From contig JAIPFP010000004.1 of the NCBI GenBank assembly GCA_021736575.1, positions 1 through 58,924 on the forward strand: DNA of 58,924 nt, in the 5' to 3' direction. This stretch comes from Pirellula sp. (GTDB lineage: Bacteria > Planctomycetota > Planctomycetia > Pirellulales > Pirellulaceae). Below, in pieces: positions 8,227 to 17,300 of the stretch. The position numbers and the translations under genes were made by a program. The stretch's first letter is position 1. The number at the start of each line of letters is the position of its first letter. The notes under the pieces are model-generated. The model was not told the origin of the DNA. It did no database searches and was given only the letters and a program-made list of their open reading frames with translations.

Positions 8227-9012
8227 ATGAACGACAACCTTTCAACGCCTTCGCGGAAAGGGGCTCGACGCCCCTTTCCCAAGTACCGTCAGACCGTTCT
8301 TGACATTGTTCGGCAGTCGCAAAAGATCCCAAGCTTTCCAATCGTTCGCCGCATGAATTTAGCGAGTGTTGCGAACGCTCGCAAAATGGGCTCGCCCAAC
8401 ATCGGTTGGACTGCCATCGTTGCGAAAGCGCATGGCATCGTTTGCCAAAAAATGCCTGAATTGCGAGAAGTTTTCGTCGCGGTTCCGAAAAAGCATTTGT
8501 ATTGCCATCCTCATTCGGTTGCGTCGGTTTCCGTTCATCGGCACGACGACGAAGGCCACGCTCGACTCATCTGGGGTAGACTGGACAACCCGGAATCAAC
8601 AACGCTCGTTCAGTTGCAAAGTCAGCTTGATTACTTCCGTACGGCCCCGATGAAGAGCGCCTATCGCGAGGGATTGATTTTGGAAGGGCGTTCGGAGATG
8701 GTTCGTAGAATCGCCTGGTGGTGGGTGATGCACTGCTCGGGCCGCAAGCGTGCGAAACACGTGGGAACGTTCAGTATTTCTAGTCTAGGAGCCCAGGGCT
8801 CACTCAACGCACATCATCCGCTCATCACAACCACCAGCCTTGCCATCGGCCCCATCGCTTCCAACGGGGAGTGCGACGTGGTCCTCATCTGCGACCATCG
8901 AACGCTGGATGGAATGCTCGCGGCGGAGGCATTGCAGTCCCTTGAAGGGGTGCTTTGCAATCAAGTGGCCGAAGAACTAAGTCCGCCAAGTTTTCGAGTC
9001 GATGCCGCCTGA
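8227..9012 (+). CDS. stand-alone E2-like acyltransferase domain protein
   Basis: The 261 residues look like the catalytic domain of 2-oxoacid dehydrogenase E2 acyltransferases, a CoA-dependent chloramphenicol-acetyltransferase fold. The key sign is CDHRTLDGMLAA near residue 223, matching the E2 HxxxDG catalytic motif (DHRxxDG). Upstream are SLGAQGSLNAHHPLI and TSLAIGPI, which correspond to E2 core strands. There is no lipoyl domain and no E3-binding domain, so this is not a complete dehydrogenase subunit. It may acylate another substrate. It starts 10 bases after the foldase gene and is probably cotranscribed with it. No strong Shine-Dalgarno is visible. Confidence 0.7.
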   Translation: MNDNLSTPSRKGARRPFPKYRQTVLDIVRQSQKIPSFPIVRRMNLASVANARKMGSPNIGWTAIVAKAHGIVCQKMPELREVFVAVPKKHLYCHPHSVASVSVHRHDDEGHARLIWGRLDNPESTTLVQLQSQLDYFRTAPMKSAYREGLILEGRSEMVRRIAWWWVMHCSGRKRAKHVGTFSISSLGAQGSLNAHHPLITTTSLAIGPIASNGECDVVLICDHRTLDGMLAAEALQSLEGVLCNQVAEELSPPSFRVDAA

Positions 9013-9030
9013 GCGAATGTCTCTCTTGAA

Positions 9031-9111
9031 GGTAGCAGGCACTTTCCCAGTGCCGTCCGCCTGCGATTTGCGGACATTGGCGAACGGCTCACTGAGTGAG
9101 CCTGCAACTTG
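9031..9111 (+). repeat. degenerate copy of the GTAGCAGGCAC palindromic repeat
   Basis: The segment GGTAGCAGGCAC, then GTGCCGTCCGCC, GCGAACGGC and finally GCCTGC follows the same order as the better-preserved elements at 34335-34450 and 52532-52647, but the ACAGCCGACAAA ends are missing. It lies just after the acyltransferase stop codon. It is probably an old, eroded copy. Confidence 0.5.
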
Positions 9112-9210
9112 GTAGACAAAGTGAGTGCGATTGGGCAATCTGCAACGTGCAGGTTGTTCAATTTCCTGCGTTAAGCTTTAAAACTTGGCCAGGAAACCGC
9201 CCAACCGACC

Positions 9211-9239
9211 TTGCATTCTGAATTGAATTGGGCAGAATA
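9211..9239 (+). promoter_or_regulatory. candidate sigma70-type promoter of tRNA-Ser
   Basis: TTGCAT at 9211-9216 and CAGAAT at 9233-9238 are separated by 16 bases, and the -10 hexamer ends 10 bases before the tRNA. Spacing and position suit a stable-RNA promoter, but both hexamers are only partial matches to consensus. Confidence 0.4.
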
Positions 9240-9248
9240 GCAACATCT

Positions 9249-9337
9249 GGAGAGGTGGCTGAGTGGTCTAAAGCACCGGATTGCTAATTCGGCGTAGGGG
9301 GAAACCCTTACCGCAGGTTCAAATCCTGTCCTCTCCG
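9249..9337 (+). tRNA. tRNA-Ser (anticodon GCT)
   Basis: The cloverleaf can be drawn by hand. The acceptor stem is GGAGAGG (9249-9255) paired with CCTCTCC (9330-9336), with discriminator G at 9337. The anticodon arm is CCGGA-TTGCTAA-TTCGG with anticodon GCT, which reads AGC/AGU serine codons. A long variable arm of the class II type contains TAGGGGGAAACCCTTA. The T arm carries GGTTCAAATCC. CCA is not encoded; TTT follows. The surrounding DNA is rich in repeats, and no integrase or attachment duplicate of the tRNA end was seen. Confidence 0.95.
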
Positions 9338-9429
9338 TTTGAGAAACCCAACGATTTCTGGGGTTTCATCACTGTCATCAATGATTTCATTGGTGACTGC
9401 TGCGCCGTGCGGTTTTGAATTCTTATCCA

Positions 9430-9647
9430 CGCGGTAGATTGCATTATCTCAACCCGAAGCAAGCGAGGGATTGCAGTCGGCTCCTCGCTTACGCGTCGGG
9501 TTACTATCGCGTGGCACGAGCGTCCCGATCGTGAATCCATGGGCGAGACGCCTATGCCATTTTCGAATACTCCGTCCACTATCCATTAAAGCAACAAGCC
9601 GTTACGTTTCGGGTTATGATTGGTAGTTTTCTTTCTGCCGCTCGCCA
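9430..9647 (+). repeat. composite palindromic repeat, GGCGAGCGGCAGA family
   Basis: This is a diverged copy of the element seen intact at 32084-32227. It has a left end GCGGTAGATTGCATTATC, an inner inverted repeat (AACCCGAAGC... with CGCGTCGGGTT, 9451-9502), a middle segment with CCATTAAAGCAACAAGCC, and a right end ACGTTTCGGGTTATG through TCTGCCGCTCGCC (to 9647). The right end overlaps the apparent upstream extension (9616-9675) of the next gene, which argues against a start at 9616. Confidence 0.7.
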
Positions 9648-9675
9648 CAAGACAAAATCAGCGGAAAAGCGACTC

Positions 9676-10248
9676 ATGGCTACAACGCAAAAGGTATATG
9701 CGATGCTAGGCAACGAATCTCTTTGGGAGATTGCGGTTCGATGTCACGAGCTATTCCAGCAAGCCGAAATCCCTCATTCGATTTGTGGAGGAGTAGCGGT
9801 GTGTTTGCACGGGTACCAACGCAACACAACCGATGTCGACTTTATTATCAACGCCGAGGATTCCGCTCAAATCAAAGAGCTGCTGCTTGCTGCTGAATTC
9901 GAATGGGATGATGCTTTAAAAGAGTTTCGTAGCGCGAGTGGTATTGCCGTGCAATTCCTAATCTCTGGTTCCAAGGCAGGTAAAGATTCGGAGGCAACAA
10001 TCCCGGAACCGACGGGTGACCTGAACATCGAAGAGCGAGAAGGGCTTTCCGTCGTGAAACTTTCGCGATTGATTGAGATGAAGATCGCGAGCGGCCTTGG
10101 CAGCGTGCGGCGGACGCACAAGGACTTTGCGGACGTAGTCGAGCTGATTGCAATACGCAATTTGGATAGCTCGTTCGCTCAATACTTGCATAAGTCGATT
10201 CGCCAGACGTTCAAGGAACTTGTACGCAACGCTCAGTCAAAAGATTGA
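9676..10248 (+). CDS. nucleotidyltransferase-fold protein (AbiEii/DUF6036-like)
   Basis: This 190-residue protein carries the sequence ICGGVAVCLHGYQRNTTDVD near residues 35-54. That is the GG...A...G..R.T.D.D signature of small nucleotidyltransferase-like proteins (AbiEii/MenT toxins, DUF6036 and relatives). The later part, VKLSRLIEMKIASGLG then HKDFADVVEL, is the matching helical segment of that fold. Some relatives are toxins that modify tRNA, others have no known function; no antitoxin gene is adjacent, so a toxin role is only a possibility. The start is set at ATG 9676, because the sequence from 9616 to 9675 lies largely in a repeat element. It sits between two repeat copies just downstream of tRNA-Ser. 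Confidence 0.65.
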   Translation: MATTQKVYAMLGNESLWEIAVRCHELFQQAEIPHSICGGVAVCLHGYQRNTTDVDFIINAEDSAQIKELLLAAEFEWDDALKEFRSASGIAVQFLISGSKAGKDSEATIPEPTGDLNIEEREGLSVVKLSRLIEMKIASGLGSVRRTHKDFADVVELIAIRNLDSSFAQYLHKSIRQTFKELVRNAQSKD

Positions 10249-10300
10249 GGTCCGTTCGCGAGCTTTCGTGCCGCGCTTTCGCTATAATCGATTCCGTCCT

Positions 10301-10416
10301 AGGGCGAGCGGCAGATTGCAGTGTCCCAACCCGAAGCGTAAGCGAGGGACAATTTCGCAAGTCCCTCACTTACGTATCGGGTTATGTTTGGTAGGTTACA
10401 GTCTGCCGCTCGCCTA
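10301..10416 (+). repeat. 116-bp palindromic element, GGCGAGCGGCAGA family
   Basis: This is the clearest short copy of the family. Outer inverted ends read GGCGAGCGGCAGATTG on the left and, as reverse complement, GGCGAGCGGCAGACTG on the right. Inside is a second inverted repeat: AACCCGAAGCGTAAGCGAGG (from 10328) against the complement of TCCCTCACTTACGTATCGGG (10362-10381). The whole would fold into a long hairpin. It codes for nothing and resembles a REP/MITE-type element moved in trans. Confidence 0.85.
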
Positions 10417-10472
10417 GCAATGAGTTTTTGTCGGTTTCGTTGGTTCCACGATCTAACAGGCTGCGATTGATC

Positions 10473-12779
10473 ATGATATTGAATGTCCGTGCTTTGGTAG
10501 CGAGTCTTTCTCTCTGCTTAATCCTGTTGGCCTCTCGAAGTTCGCTAAGTCTTGCTCAAGGAAATAAGCTTCCTTTGGTCAGCGACGTTGCAGCCCAGCC
10601 CGTTTCGGTTCACGCCAAGCAAATGATCGAGGCCCTCGATTTTACCGGTGCGCCGCTCCAGCCAGCAGAACGGCTCGCGCTCGAAGAAGCCTTGAAACTA
10701 GATGACAACGCGAAACTCGTCGCAGGCGTTCAAGCGGTGTTGGACAAACTCTGTCTGCTGTCGGTCAACATCAATCCGGAATCCAGAGTCAAAGTAGCTC
10801 CCGGACCTGCCAAACCAACTTTGGTCGAGCAGGGTTGGTCCCAGTTCCTTGTGAAAGTTCACAACGAGGCAGGCGTAACATCCGAGTTAAAGGTCTCTAG
10901 TCCCCAGGCCGGAGACGTCTATCGAAATCAATACCCCGAGCCAAAAAACAAGATCAGCCAAGCCGAGATTCGCGACCGCTGGTGCGAGGTCAAGATGTTC
11001 AACGGTCGGCCGTTGCGAGAATCCCTATCTGGTTTGGAACTCGAGTATCGTATCATCCAAATCTATAGTCGCGACAACGGCAAACGAGCCGCAAACATCT
11101 CCTTTGACGTGGGCCAAGGGACTCAAGATGTTGGTTTCCGTTCCGAGACCAGTATCGTCTTCAATGCGGCTGCGTCTGTGGATGTGGCATTTGATATTAG
11201 GGATGAGGATGGACAAACCGCGACAGCCGGATTGACCATCCGCGATAAGCTCTCCAACGTTTATCCCTCACAGTCCAAACGCCTTGCACCCGATTTCTTT
11301 TTCCACCCTCAGGTCTATCGTCAGAGCGGCGAAACGGTGTTGCTGCCAGCCGGTGAATACACTCTGGAATACTCGCGTGGTCCGGAATACCTAATCGGTC
11401 GGTCCACTTTTCAAGTCGGGGATAAACCCAGCACTGTCCGTATCGATTTGAAGCGTTGGGTTGACCCGGCTAAGTTGTCATGGTGGTCGGGCGATCATCA
11501 CATTCATGCGGCCGGGTGCGCGCATTACACGAACCCCAGCGAAGGTGTGCATGCATCGGACATGCTCAGACAGATTCTCGGCGAGGACTTAAAGGTAGGC
11601 TGCAATCTAACCTGGGGCCCCTGTTTCGATTATCAGAAGCAGTTCTTTTCGGGCAAGGACGACGCCGTTTCCACCTACCCGTATTTGTTGCGCTATGATA
11701 TCGAGGTCTCCGGTTTCGGCTCGCATCAATCGGGACACTTATGCCTTTTGCGTTTGAAAGACCAGATGTATCCGGGTGGCGAATCCAAGCACCATTGGCC
11801 AACCCTTGGCCTCAATACCCTTCGATGGGCCAAGAAGCAGGGGGCGGTTTGCGGTCCAGCACATAGCGGCAACGGACTCGATGTTCGCAACCAGGAACTT
11901 CCGAATTACGTCATCCCTCCCTACAACGGCATTGGTGCCAACGAGTTCATTGTGGACATCACCCATATGGTCGAAGGGCCAGATGGCAAGTTGACGCCAG
12001 CAGTTGACTTCATTTCGACGGTCGACACGAATTACTTCTCGGAGTTGAACATGTGGTATCACTCGCTCAACGTCGGTTATCGGGTTCGTGCGAGCGGCGA
12101 AACCGATTTCCCATGCATCACGGGCGAACGCGTGGGGCTGGGGCGATCGTATGTGAAACTCTTAGGCAAGCTCGACTATGACGCTTGGTGCGAGGGGATC
12201 CGGCAGGGCCGCAACTACGTGTCCGATGGCCGTAGTCACATCATGGAATTCCAAGTCAACGAGCTCGGTGTTGGCGAAAACGGCAGCGAACTTCGCCTCA
12301 CGGACTCTGGTGCGTTAAAAGCGACTGCGAAGGTATCGGCCTTTCTACCTGAAACTCCAGGCAGTACCGCCGATCGCCGTGGGCTTGGATCTTGGAATCT
12401 CGAACGCTCACGCATTCCGAACACTCGCAATGTGAAAGTCGAATTGATCGTCAACGCCAAACCCGTTGCCTCCAAGGAGATTACGGCCGATGGAACAACG
12501 CAAGACCTGGTGTTCGACGACGTCAAGATCGATCGCAGCAGTTGGGTCGCTCTTCGTATCGCGTTCTCATCGCACACCAACCCGGTATTCGTCTTGGTCA
12601 AGGACCAACCGATTCGCGCTAGCCGACGCAGTGCACAGTGGTGCCTTGATGGCGTCGAACAGTGTTGGAAATCCAAGGAGCGAACTTACAAGGCGGACGA
12701 GATGGAGGATGCGCGTGCCGCCTATGATCATGCTCGGACTGCCTATCGTCAGTTGCTGACAGAATCGGACGTGGATTGA
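10473..12779 (+). CDS. secreted CehA/McbA-type metallohydrolase
   Basis: This is a 768-residue exported protein. Its signal peptide follows ATG 10473 (MILNVRALVASLSLCLILLA..., cleavage near SLAQG); the TTG at 10428 would add a poor N-terminus and lies next to a repeat. The first 300 residues look like beta-rich domains. The catalytic part starts near residue 340 with WWSGDHHIHAAGCAHY, a PHP-type metal-binding motif, and later HSGNGLDVRNQ and an ITGERVGLGRSYV region follow. CehA and McbA are carbaryl hydrolases of this family, but most planctomycete homologues have unknown substrates, so only a metal-dependent hydrolase is inferred. The last 71 bases of the gene and 12 bases beyond it are duplicated at 17816-17898. 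Confidence 0.75.
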   Translation: MILNVRALVASLSLCLILLASRSSLSLAQGNKLPLVSDVAAQPVSVHAKQMIEALDFTGAPLQPAERLALEEALKLDDNAKLVAGVQAVLDKLCLLSVNINPESRVKVAPGPAKPTLVEQGWSQFLVKVHNEAGVTSELKVSSPQAGDVYRNQYPEPKNKISQAEIRDRWCEVKMFNGRPLRESLSGLELEYRIIQIYSRDNGKRAANISFDVGQGTQDVGFRSETSIVFNAAASVDVAFDIRDEDGQTATAGLTIRDKLSNVYPSQSKRLAPDFFFHPQVYRQSGETVLLPAGEYTLEYSRGPEYLIGRSTFQVGDKPSTVRIDLKRWVDPAKLSWWSGDHHIHAAGCAHYTNPSEGVHASDMLRQILGEDLKVGCNLTWGPCFDYQKQFFSGKDDAVSTYPYLLRYDIEVSGFGSHQSGHLCLLRLKDQMYPGGESKHHWPTLGLNTLRWAKKQGAVCGPAHSGNGLDVRNQELPNYVIPPYNGIGANEFIVDITHMVEGPDGKLTPAVDFISTVDTNYFSELNMWYHSLNVGYRVRASGETDFPCITGERVGLGRSYVKLLGKLDYDAWCEGIRQGRNYVSDGRSHIMEFQVNELGVGENGSELRLTDSGALKATAKVSAFLPETPGSTADRRGLGSWNLERSRIPNTRNVKVELIVNAKPVASKEITADGTTQDLVFDDVKIDRSSWVALRIAFSSHTNPVFVLVKDQPIRASRRSAQWCLDGVEQCWKSKERTYKADEMEDARAAYDHARTAYRQLLTESDVD

Positions 12780-12791
12780 CGATTGGCATGA
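12709..12791 (+). repeat. 83-bp direct duplication, copy 1 (3' end of hydrolase gene)
   Basis: Bases 12709-12791 recur in the same orientation at 17816-17898 with two mismatches (81/83 identical). The segment covers the last 23 codons and stop of the hydrolase gene plus 12 bases. Similarity ends abruptly on both sides. The copies bracket the DUF1501 and PSD1 genes. Confidence 0.95.
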
Positions 12792-12835
12792 ATCCAATGC
12801 CCCTGGGTTTATCCTCGGGGATCGTTACCTTCACG

Positions 12836-14284
12836 CTAGGTCAGGATGTCCTTGATAACTTCCCCGCCTACATCGGTTAGGCGAAAGTCGCGACCGTTGA
12901 AACGATGAGTGAGTTGCGTATGGTCCAGCCCCAGCATGTGCAGTAGCGTGGCATGCAAATCATTGACGTGTACTTTGTTTTCGACCGCCTTGTATCCAAA
13001 CGGATCGGTCGCCCCGTAATGGAATCCACCCTTGACACCTGCACCTGCCATCCAGATCGTAAAGCCGTTCGGATTGTGATCGCGTCCCTTTGCCCCTTGC
13101 GAATCCGAGGTGCGTCCAAACTCGCCGCCCCATATGACCAGTGTCGTATCGAGCAACCCGCGTGATTGGAGATCGGTGAGCAAGGCTGCAGCCGGTTGGT
13201 CGGTATGCATTGCACAAGATCGGTGGTTGGTCTGTAGATCACTGTGGCAATCCCAAGGTACGTCGTTCACGCTACCATCGCCGCCTACGCCTTTGCCGGC
13301 AAAAATCTGAACGAAGCGAACACCGCGTTCCACTAATCGCCGCGACAAAAGACACTGCCGAGCAAACGTCGCGCATTCGGGTTTGTCCATGCCATAAAGT
13401 TGATGAGTGGCTGCGGTTTCTAGCGAAAGATCAAGTGCTTCCGGTGCCGCCATCTGCATTCTGTATGCGAGTTCATACGAGTTGATTCGCGCCGCTAGGT
13501 CGGCTTGTGTGGGCCGATCGACGGCATGCTCCTGATTGAGCTGGCGAATCAAATCCAACTGCGATCGTTGTTGTCCATCACTGCGTTTGGTATCTCGCAT
13601 GAGATTGTCGATCGTTTCTTTGCGACGCGCGTCGAGTGCCATTGCCTGATAGGTTTTCGGGAGAAATCCCGCGGACCAAATTTGGTCGTCGCCTCGTGGC
13701 CGAGTATCGTGAAGAACCACATAGGACGGTAGGTTTTGATTTTGAGATCCAAGACCGTACGTCATCCATGCGCCGAGGGCTGGCAGTCCAGGACGATTGG
13801 TACCACACATTAGTTCAATAGACGCCGGAGCATGATTGTTCTGTTTCAGGTACATCGAGTGCAGGAAGCACATCCGATCGACGTATTGAGAGAGGTAGGG
13901 AAACAGATCCGAGGCCCACGAGCCTGACTCGCCATGCTGGGCCCACTCGAATGGCGACTTGAGGCATTTGCCGCTCGTGGTAAAGAAGCCGGTTTTCGGA
14001 TCGGCACCCGAGAGTTCTTGGCCATCGCGCTTTTGCAACTCGGGTTTGTAGTCCCAAGTATCCACCTGCGATGGACCACCCGTCATGAACAACCAGATGA
14101 TCGATTTCACTTTGCCTGGAAAATGCGGTTCTTTGAGTGCCAACGGGTCGGACGAAGTGTTTGCTTCCGATTCCGAGTTCAGCATGCTGGCCAGAGCAAG
14201 TGAACCAAAGCCCAGTCCAGCTTCTTGAAAGAAGCGGCGACGAGCTGACAAGGTGATTTCGGCTGCAGAGCCATAATTAAACAT
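12836..14284 (-). CDS. DUF1501 family secreted protein
   Basis: This 482-residue protein has a Tat-like N-terminus (SARRRFFQEAGLGFGSLALA) and belongs to the DUF1501 family, sulfatase-like alkaline-phosphatase-superfamily proteins that are highly amplified in planctomycetes. Characteristic segments are IIWLFMTGGPSQVDTWDYKP, VQIFAGKGVGGDG, TLVIWGGEFGRTSDSQG and HATLLHMLGLDH. The biochemical function is unestablished. DUF1501 genes are almost always paired with DUF1549/DUF1553 cytochrome genes, as here: it lies 73 bases downstream of the PSD1 gene and is probably cotranscribed. It converges on the hydrolase gene at 12779. Confidence 0.92.
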   Translation of the reverse strand: MFNYGSAAEITLSARRRFFQEAGLGFGSLALASMLNSESEANTSSDPLALKEPHFPGKVKSIIWLFMTGGPSQVDTWDYKPELQKRDGQELSGADPKTGFFTTSGKCLKSPFEWAQHGESGSWASDLFPYLSQYVDRMCFLHSMYLKQNNHAPASIELMCGTNRPGLPALGAWMTYGLGSQNQNLPSYVVLHDTRPRGDDQIWSAGFLPKTYQAMALDARRKETIDNLMRDTKRSDGQQRSQLDLIRQLNQEHAVDRPTQADLAARINSYELAYRMQMAAPEALDLSLETAATHQLYGMDKPECATFARQCLLSRRLVERGVRFVQIFAGKGVGGDGSVNDVPWDCHSDLQTNHRSCAMHTDQPAAALLTDLQSRGLLDTTLVIWGGEFGRTSDSQGAKGRDHNPNGFTIWMAGAGVKGGFHYGATDPFGYKAVENKVHVNDLHATLLHMLGLDHTQLTHRFNGRDFRLTDVGGEVIKDILT

Positions 14285-14357
14285 CAGTATTTCCGTATCT
14301 ATTTGGTTTCGAGTGTCCGAAGATCGGGATTGAGACCCCAGCTAGCGAACATCAAGG

Positions 14358-17300
14358 TCAATCGATGTACACAAATTCGTTCAAGCACAGTAAAACGTGG
14401 CAAAATTCGACCAATCCGTCTTTCGTCGATTTCGCAACCTCAGAACCATCAGCCGTCCGCTGTTGTTGAATGAACGCAAGCATTCGACTTCGCTCCGTAG
14501 CTGTGGGGGCTCGGCCCAAAGCGATTTCATAACCCTTATCAATGGAGGTTTCCAGCGGTGCGTCCGGAGCTGGCCTGATACGAGCAAACAACTTCTCCGC
14601 TTGCTGTCGTACGAACGGCGAATTCATCATTACCAGCGATTGCGTCGGGACAGTGGTGACACTTCTCGCACCGATGCTTTGCGTCGGTTCAGGTGCATCG
14701 AACATGGTCATCATCGGCAACAGTTCGCTTCGCTTGACTCGTAGGTAGACACTGCGACGGACGCTATTTTCCAAAACACTCGGTCCAAACATGGTTGTGT
14801 CGAGATTGCCACCGGCGGCAAGCAGCGCGTCACGGATCGATTCGCTTTCAAGTCGCTGAGGCTGGTAGTGCCAAAGGAATTTATTGGTTGGGTCGATCGC
14901 AAAATTCTCCGGAGTGATCTCATGCGACTGTTGGTAGGTATCCGTCAGCATGATCATGCGGTGAAGCGGCTTGAGCTTCCATTCGGCTCGCACCAACGTA
15001 TTGGCCAGAAACTCAAGCAGTTCGGGATGCGTTGGAGGGTCGCCTTGAGCGCCGAAGTCGTTGGGCGTGCCGACGATCCCCTTGCCAAAATGATGTTGCC
15101 AAAGGCGATTGACAATAACACGAGCGACCAGCGTCCCTGCCCCACGCTCGACATCGGTCATCCAGTTTGCGAGTGCGGTTCGCGGATCGGAGGGTGTTGC
15201 AGCAATCGGTGTTGCAGCAATCGGTGTTGCAGTATCAGGTGCCAGAGCAGCAGATTCAGCCGCAGTCGTCTGGCTGCCAATGAGCGATTGTAACGCGGCC
15301 GGTTTCGAAGGCTCATTGCTTTGAGAAAGCACCTGTAAAAAGCCTGGCGCGGCCTTTCCTTGTTTGTTGTTGACTTCGCCACGTCTCAAAAAATAGACAT
15401 CCTCTCCACCCGTAATGGTCGTGTAAACTTCGGATACCTTGGGTCGAGGAGTATTCGCGGAGTGATCACGCACTGCGTGGAAGTAGCGAGCATTCGCAGG
15501 ATCGAACGGAGCAAACCAGCGAGCAAGCGGTTCTCGCAACGAATCAGGTATCGGGTCAGGGAGTTTTTGGCCATTGGCCGCCACGATTGCGCGGAGCTCA
15601 GCGACATGCTGCATCGACACATCACCAGCCCAAGTAGCCGGATTGGCTTCGACGCTGATCGACATCCGCAAACGCCCGATGCCAGCGTCGCGGAATTTCA
15701 ACTCGATCAACAATTCTGTTCCGCTAGGAAATCCCGCAATCGGTGATTCGAATTCCAAGATCGCAGCGTTATCCTTTTTAGCCGTCGTCTTAACCACCCA
15801 GGCCGTTGAGGGTTTATCGTCGACCGCGTGGGCAATCGGTTGATCCTTGTCTTCACTGGCCGCAAAGACCGGCTTTAGTTTTACGACTTGAGGTGCTTCT
15901 TTCGACTGCTTGTCAATGGGATGGGCAGTGAGAGTGATTTCCCTCAATTGAAAACCGCCATCTCCCTCCAAGCCTGGACCTTTCTGGGGTAATGACTTGT
16001 CCGTGAATGCATCCAATCGAAGAGCATTCAAGTTTTTCTGATGCGTCTGAAATGTCAGCCGATAACTCTCTTGGCCCGCAACCTTGCGTTTTTTTCCTCG
16101 CTGCTGAATCACGGTTCCTGGGTTCACCATACCATCGTGAGCAATGATGCCGTTTGGTAGCTGTTTCAAGTACGACCGCTCAGCCTCCATCGCGACCGGT
16201 TCAAGCGATTGCCAACGCGCGGGTTCAGGTTGTTTGCTAAGCTCTTGTTTCTGCCAAGCTGCAAAATGCGATGGGAGTTCGTTGGTCGCAAACGTGTGAA
16301 GGGCAGCGACAAGCGGTTCGTGTTCAAGTCGATGTTGTTCTATCGCCCGTTCGGTTGCGGCTGGATCAATATCCAAGTTTCTAGCGCCATGAACTGTGCG
16401 AGCTAACGATGCGGCCAACGCGTAATAATCTTCGTGGGGAATCGGATCATACTTGTGCGAGTGACATCGCACGCAACCAAGCGTCAGACCCATCATTGAG
16501 CCACCGATCGTCATCATCATGTCATCCAATTGATCGTAGCGAATTCCTTCGACGGTCTTCGCGGTGATTTGTCCAGGATACGGACCAGCAACTAGAAAAC
16601 CGGTCGCGGACGCTGCCTGGATGTCATCGGGCGCGAGCAGATCGCCCGCTAGTTGCAACCGCACGAATTCGTCATAAGGCATATCTTGATTGAGGGCTCG
16701 AATCACCCAGTCACGATAATGATAGGCACCGGGACGAAAGCCGTCGAACTCGTAACCACCACTCTCAGCAAAGCGAGCGGCGTCAAGCCAGTGTCGGGCC
16801 CAACGCTCACCGTAGGCGGAACTAGCCAACAATGTGTCGATTACTTTCTCGTACGCTTGGGGGGATGCGTCACCGACAAACGCAGCAACTTGTTCGGGTG
16901 TTGGCGGCAATCCGATCAAATCAAAATAGGCGCGACGAATCAGTTTCTCTTTGCTGGTTGCATGATTGGTTTTCAGTCCATGAGCGTGTTGAGCTTGCCA
17001 CAGAAAACCATCGATAGGTTTTTCGGCGTTGGGCGAAGCAACCTCTCGCAAAGGCTGAAAGGCCCACCATGTCTTTCCTTCTTCGATATTAATCTGTCGT
17101 TTGGGCGCCAAGTTCGAGTCGCCCACGCGTGGATCGGGGGCTCCCATTTCGATCCACTTCGCGAAGTTCGCGATTACATCTTCGGGCAGTTTGCCGGCGG
17201 GCGGCATCTCGATGCCGTCGTACATCAGTGCCTTGATAAGCAGACTCTCGGCCGACTTGCCTTTGACTAAAACCGCGCCCGATTCACCGCCGGTTGAGAT

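Noticed and set aside
9249-9337. tRNA-Ser as an integration site of a mobile island
   Set aside because: No integrase gene and no direct repeat of the tRNA 3' end were found downstream; the nearby repeats are small palindromes instead.
9343-9367. Hairpin GAAACCC...GGGTTTC just after tRNA-Ser as an intrinsic terminator
   Set aside because: The stem is only seven base pairs with an 11-base loop and no T-run follows, so it is not strong enough to list.
12785-12835. Terminator between the hydrolase and DUF1501 genes
   Set aside because: Only a four-base CCCC/GGGG stem with a loose loop is visible; no U tract in either direction.
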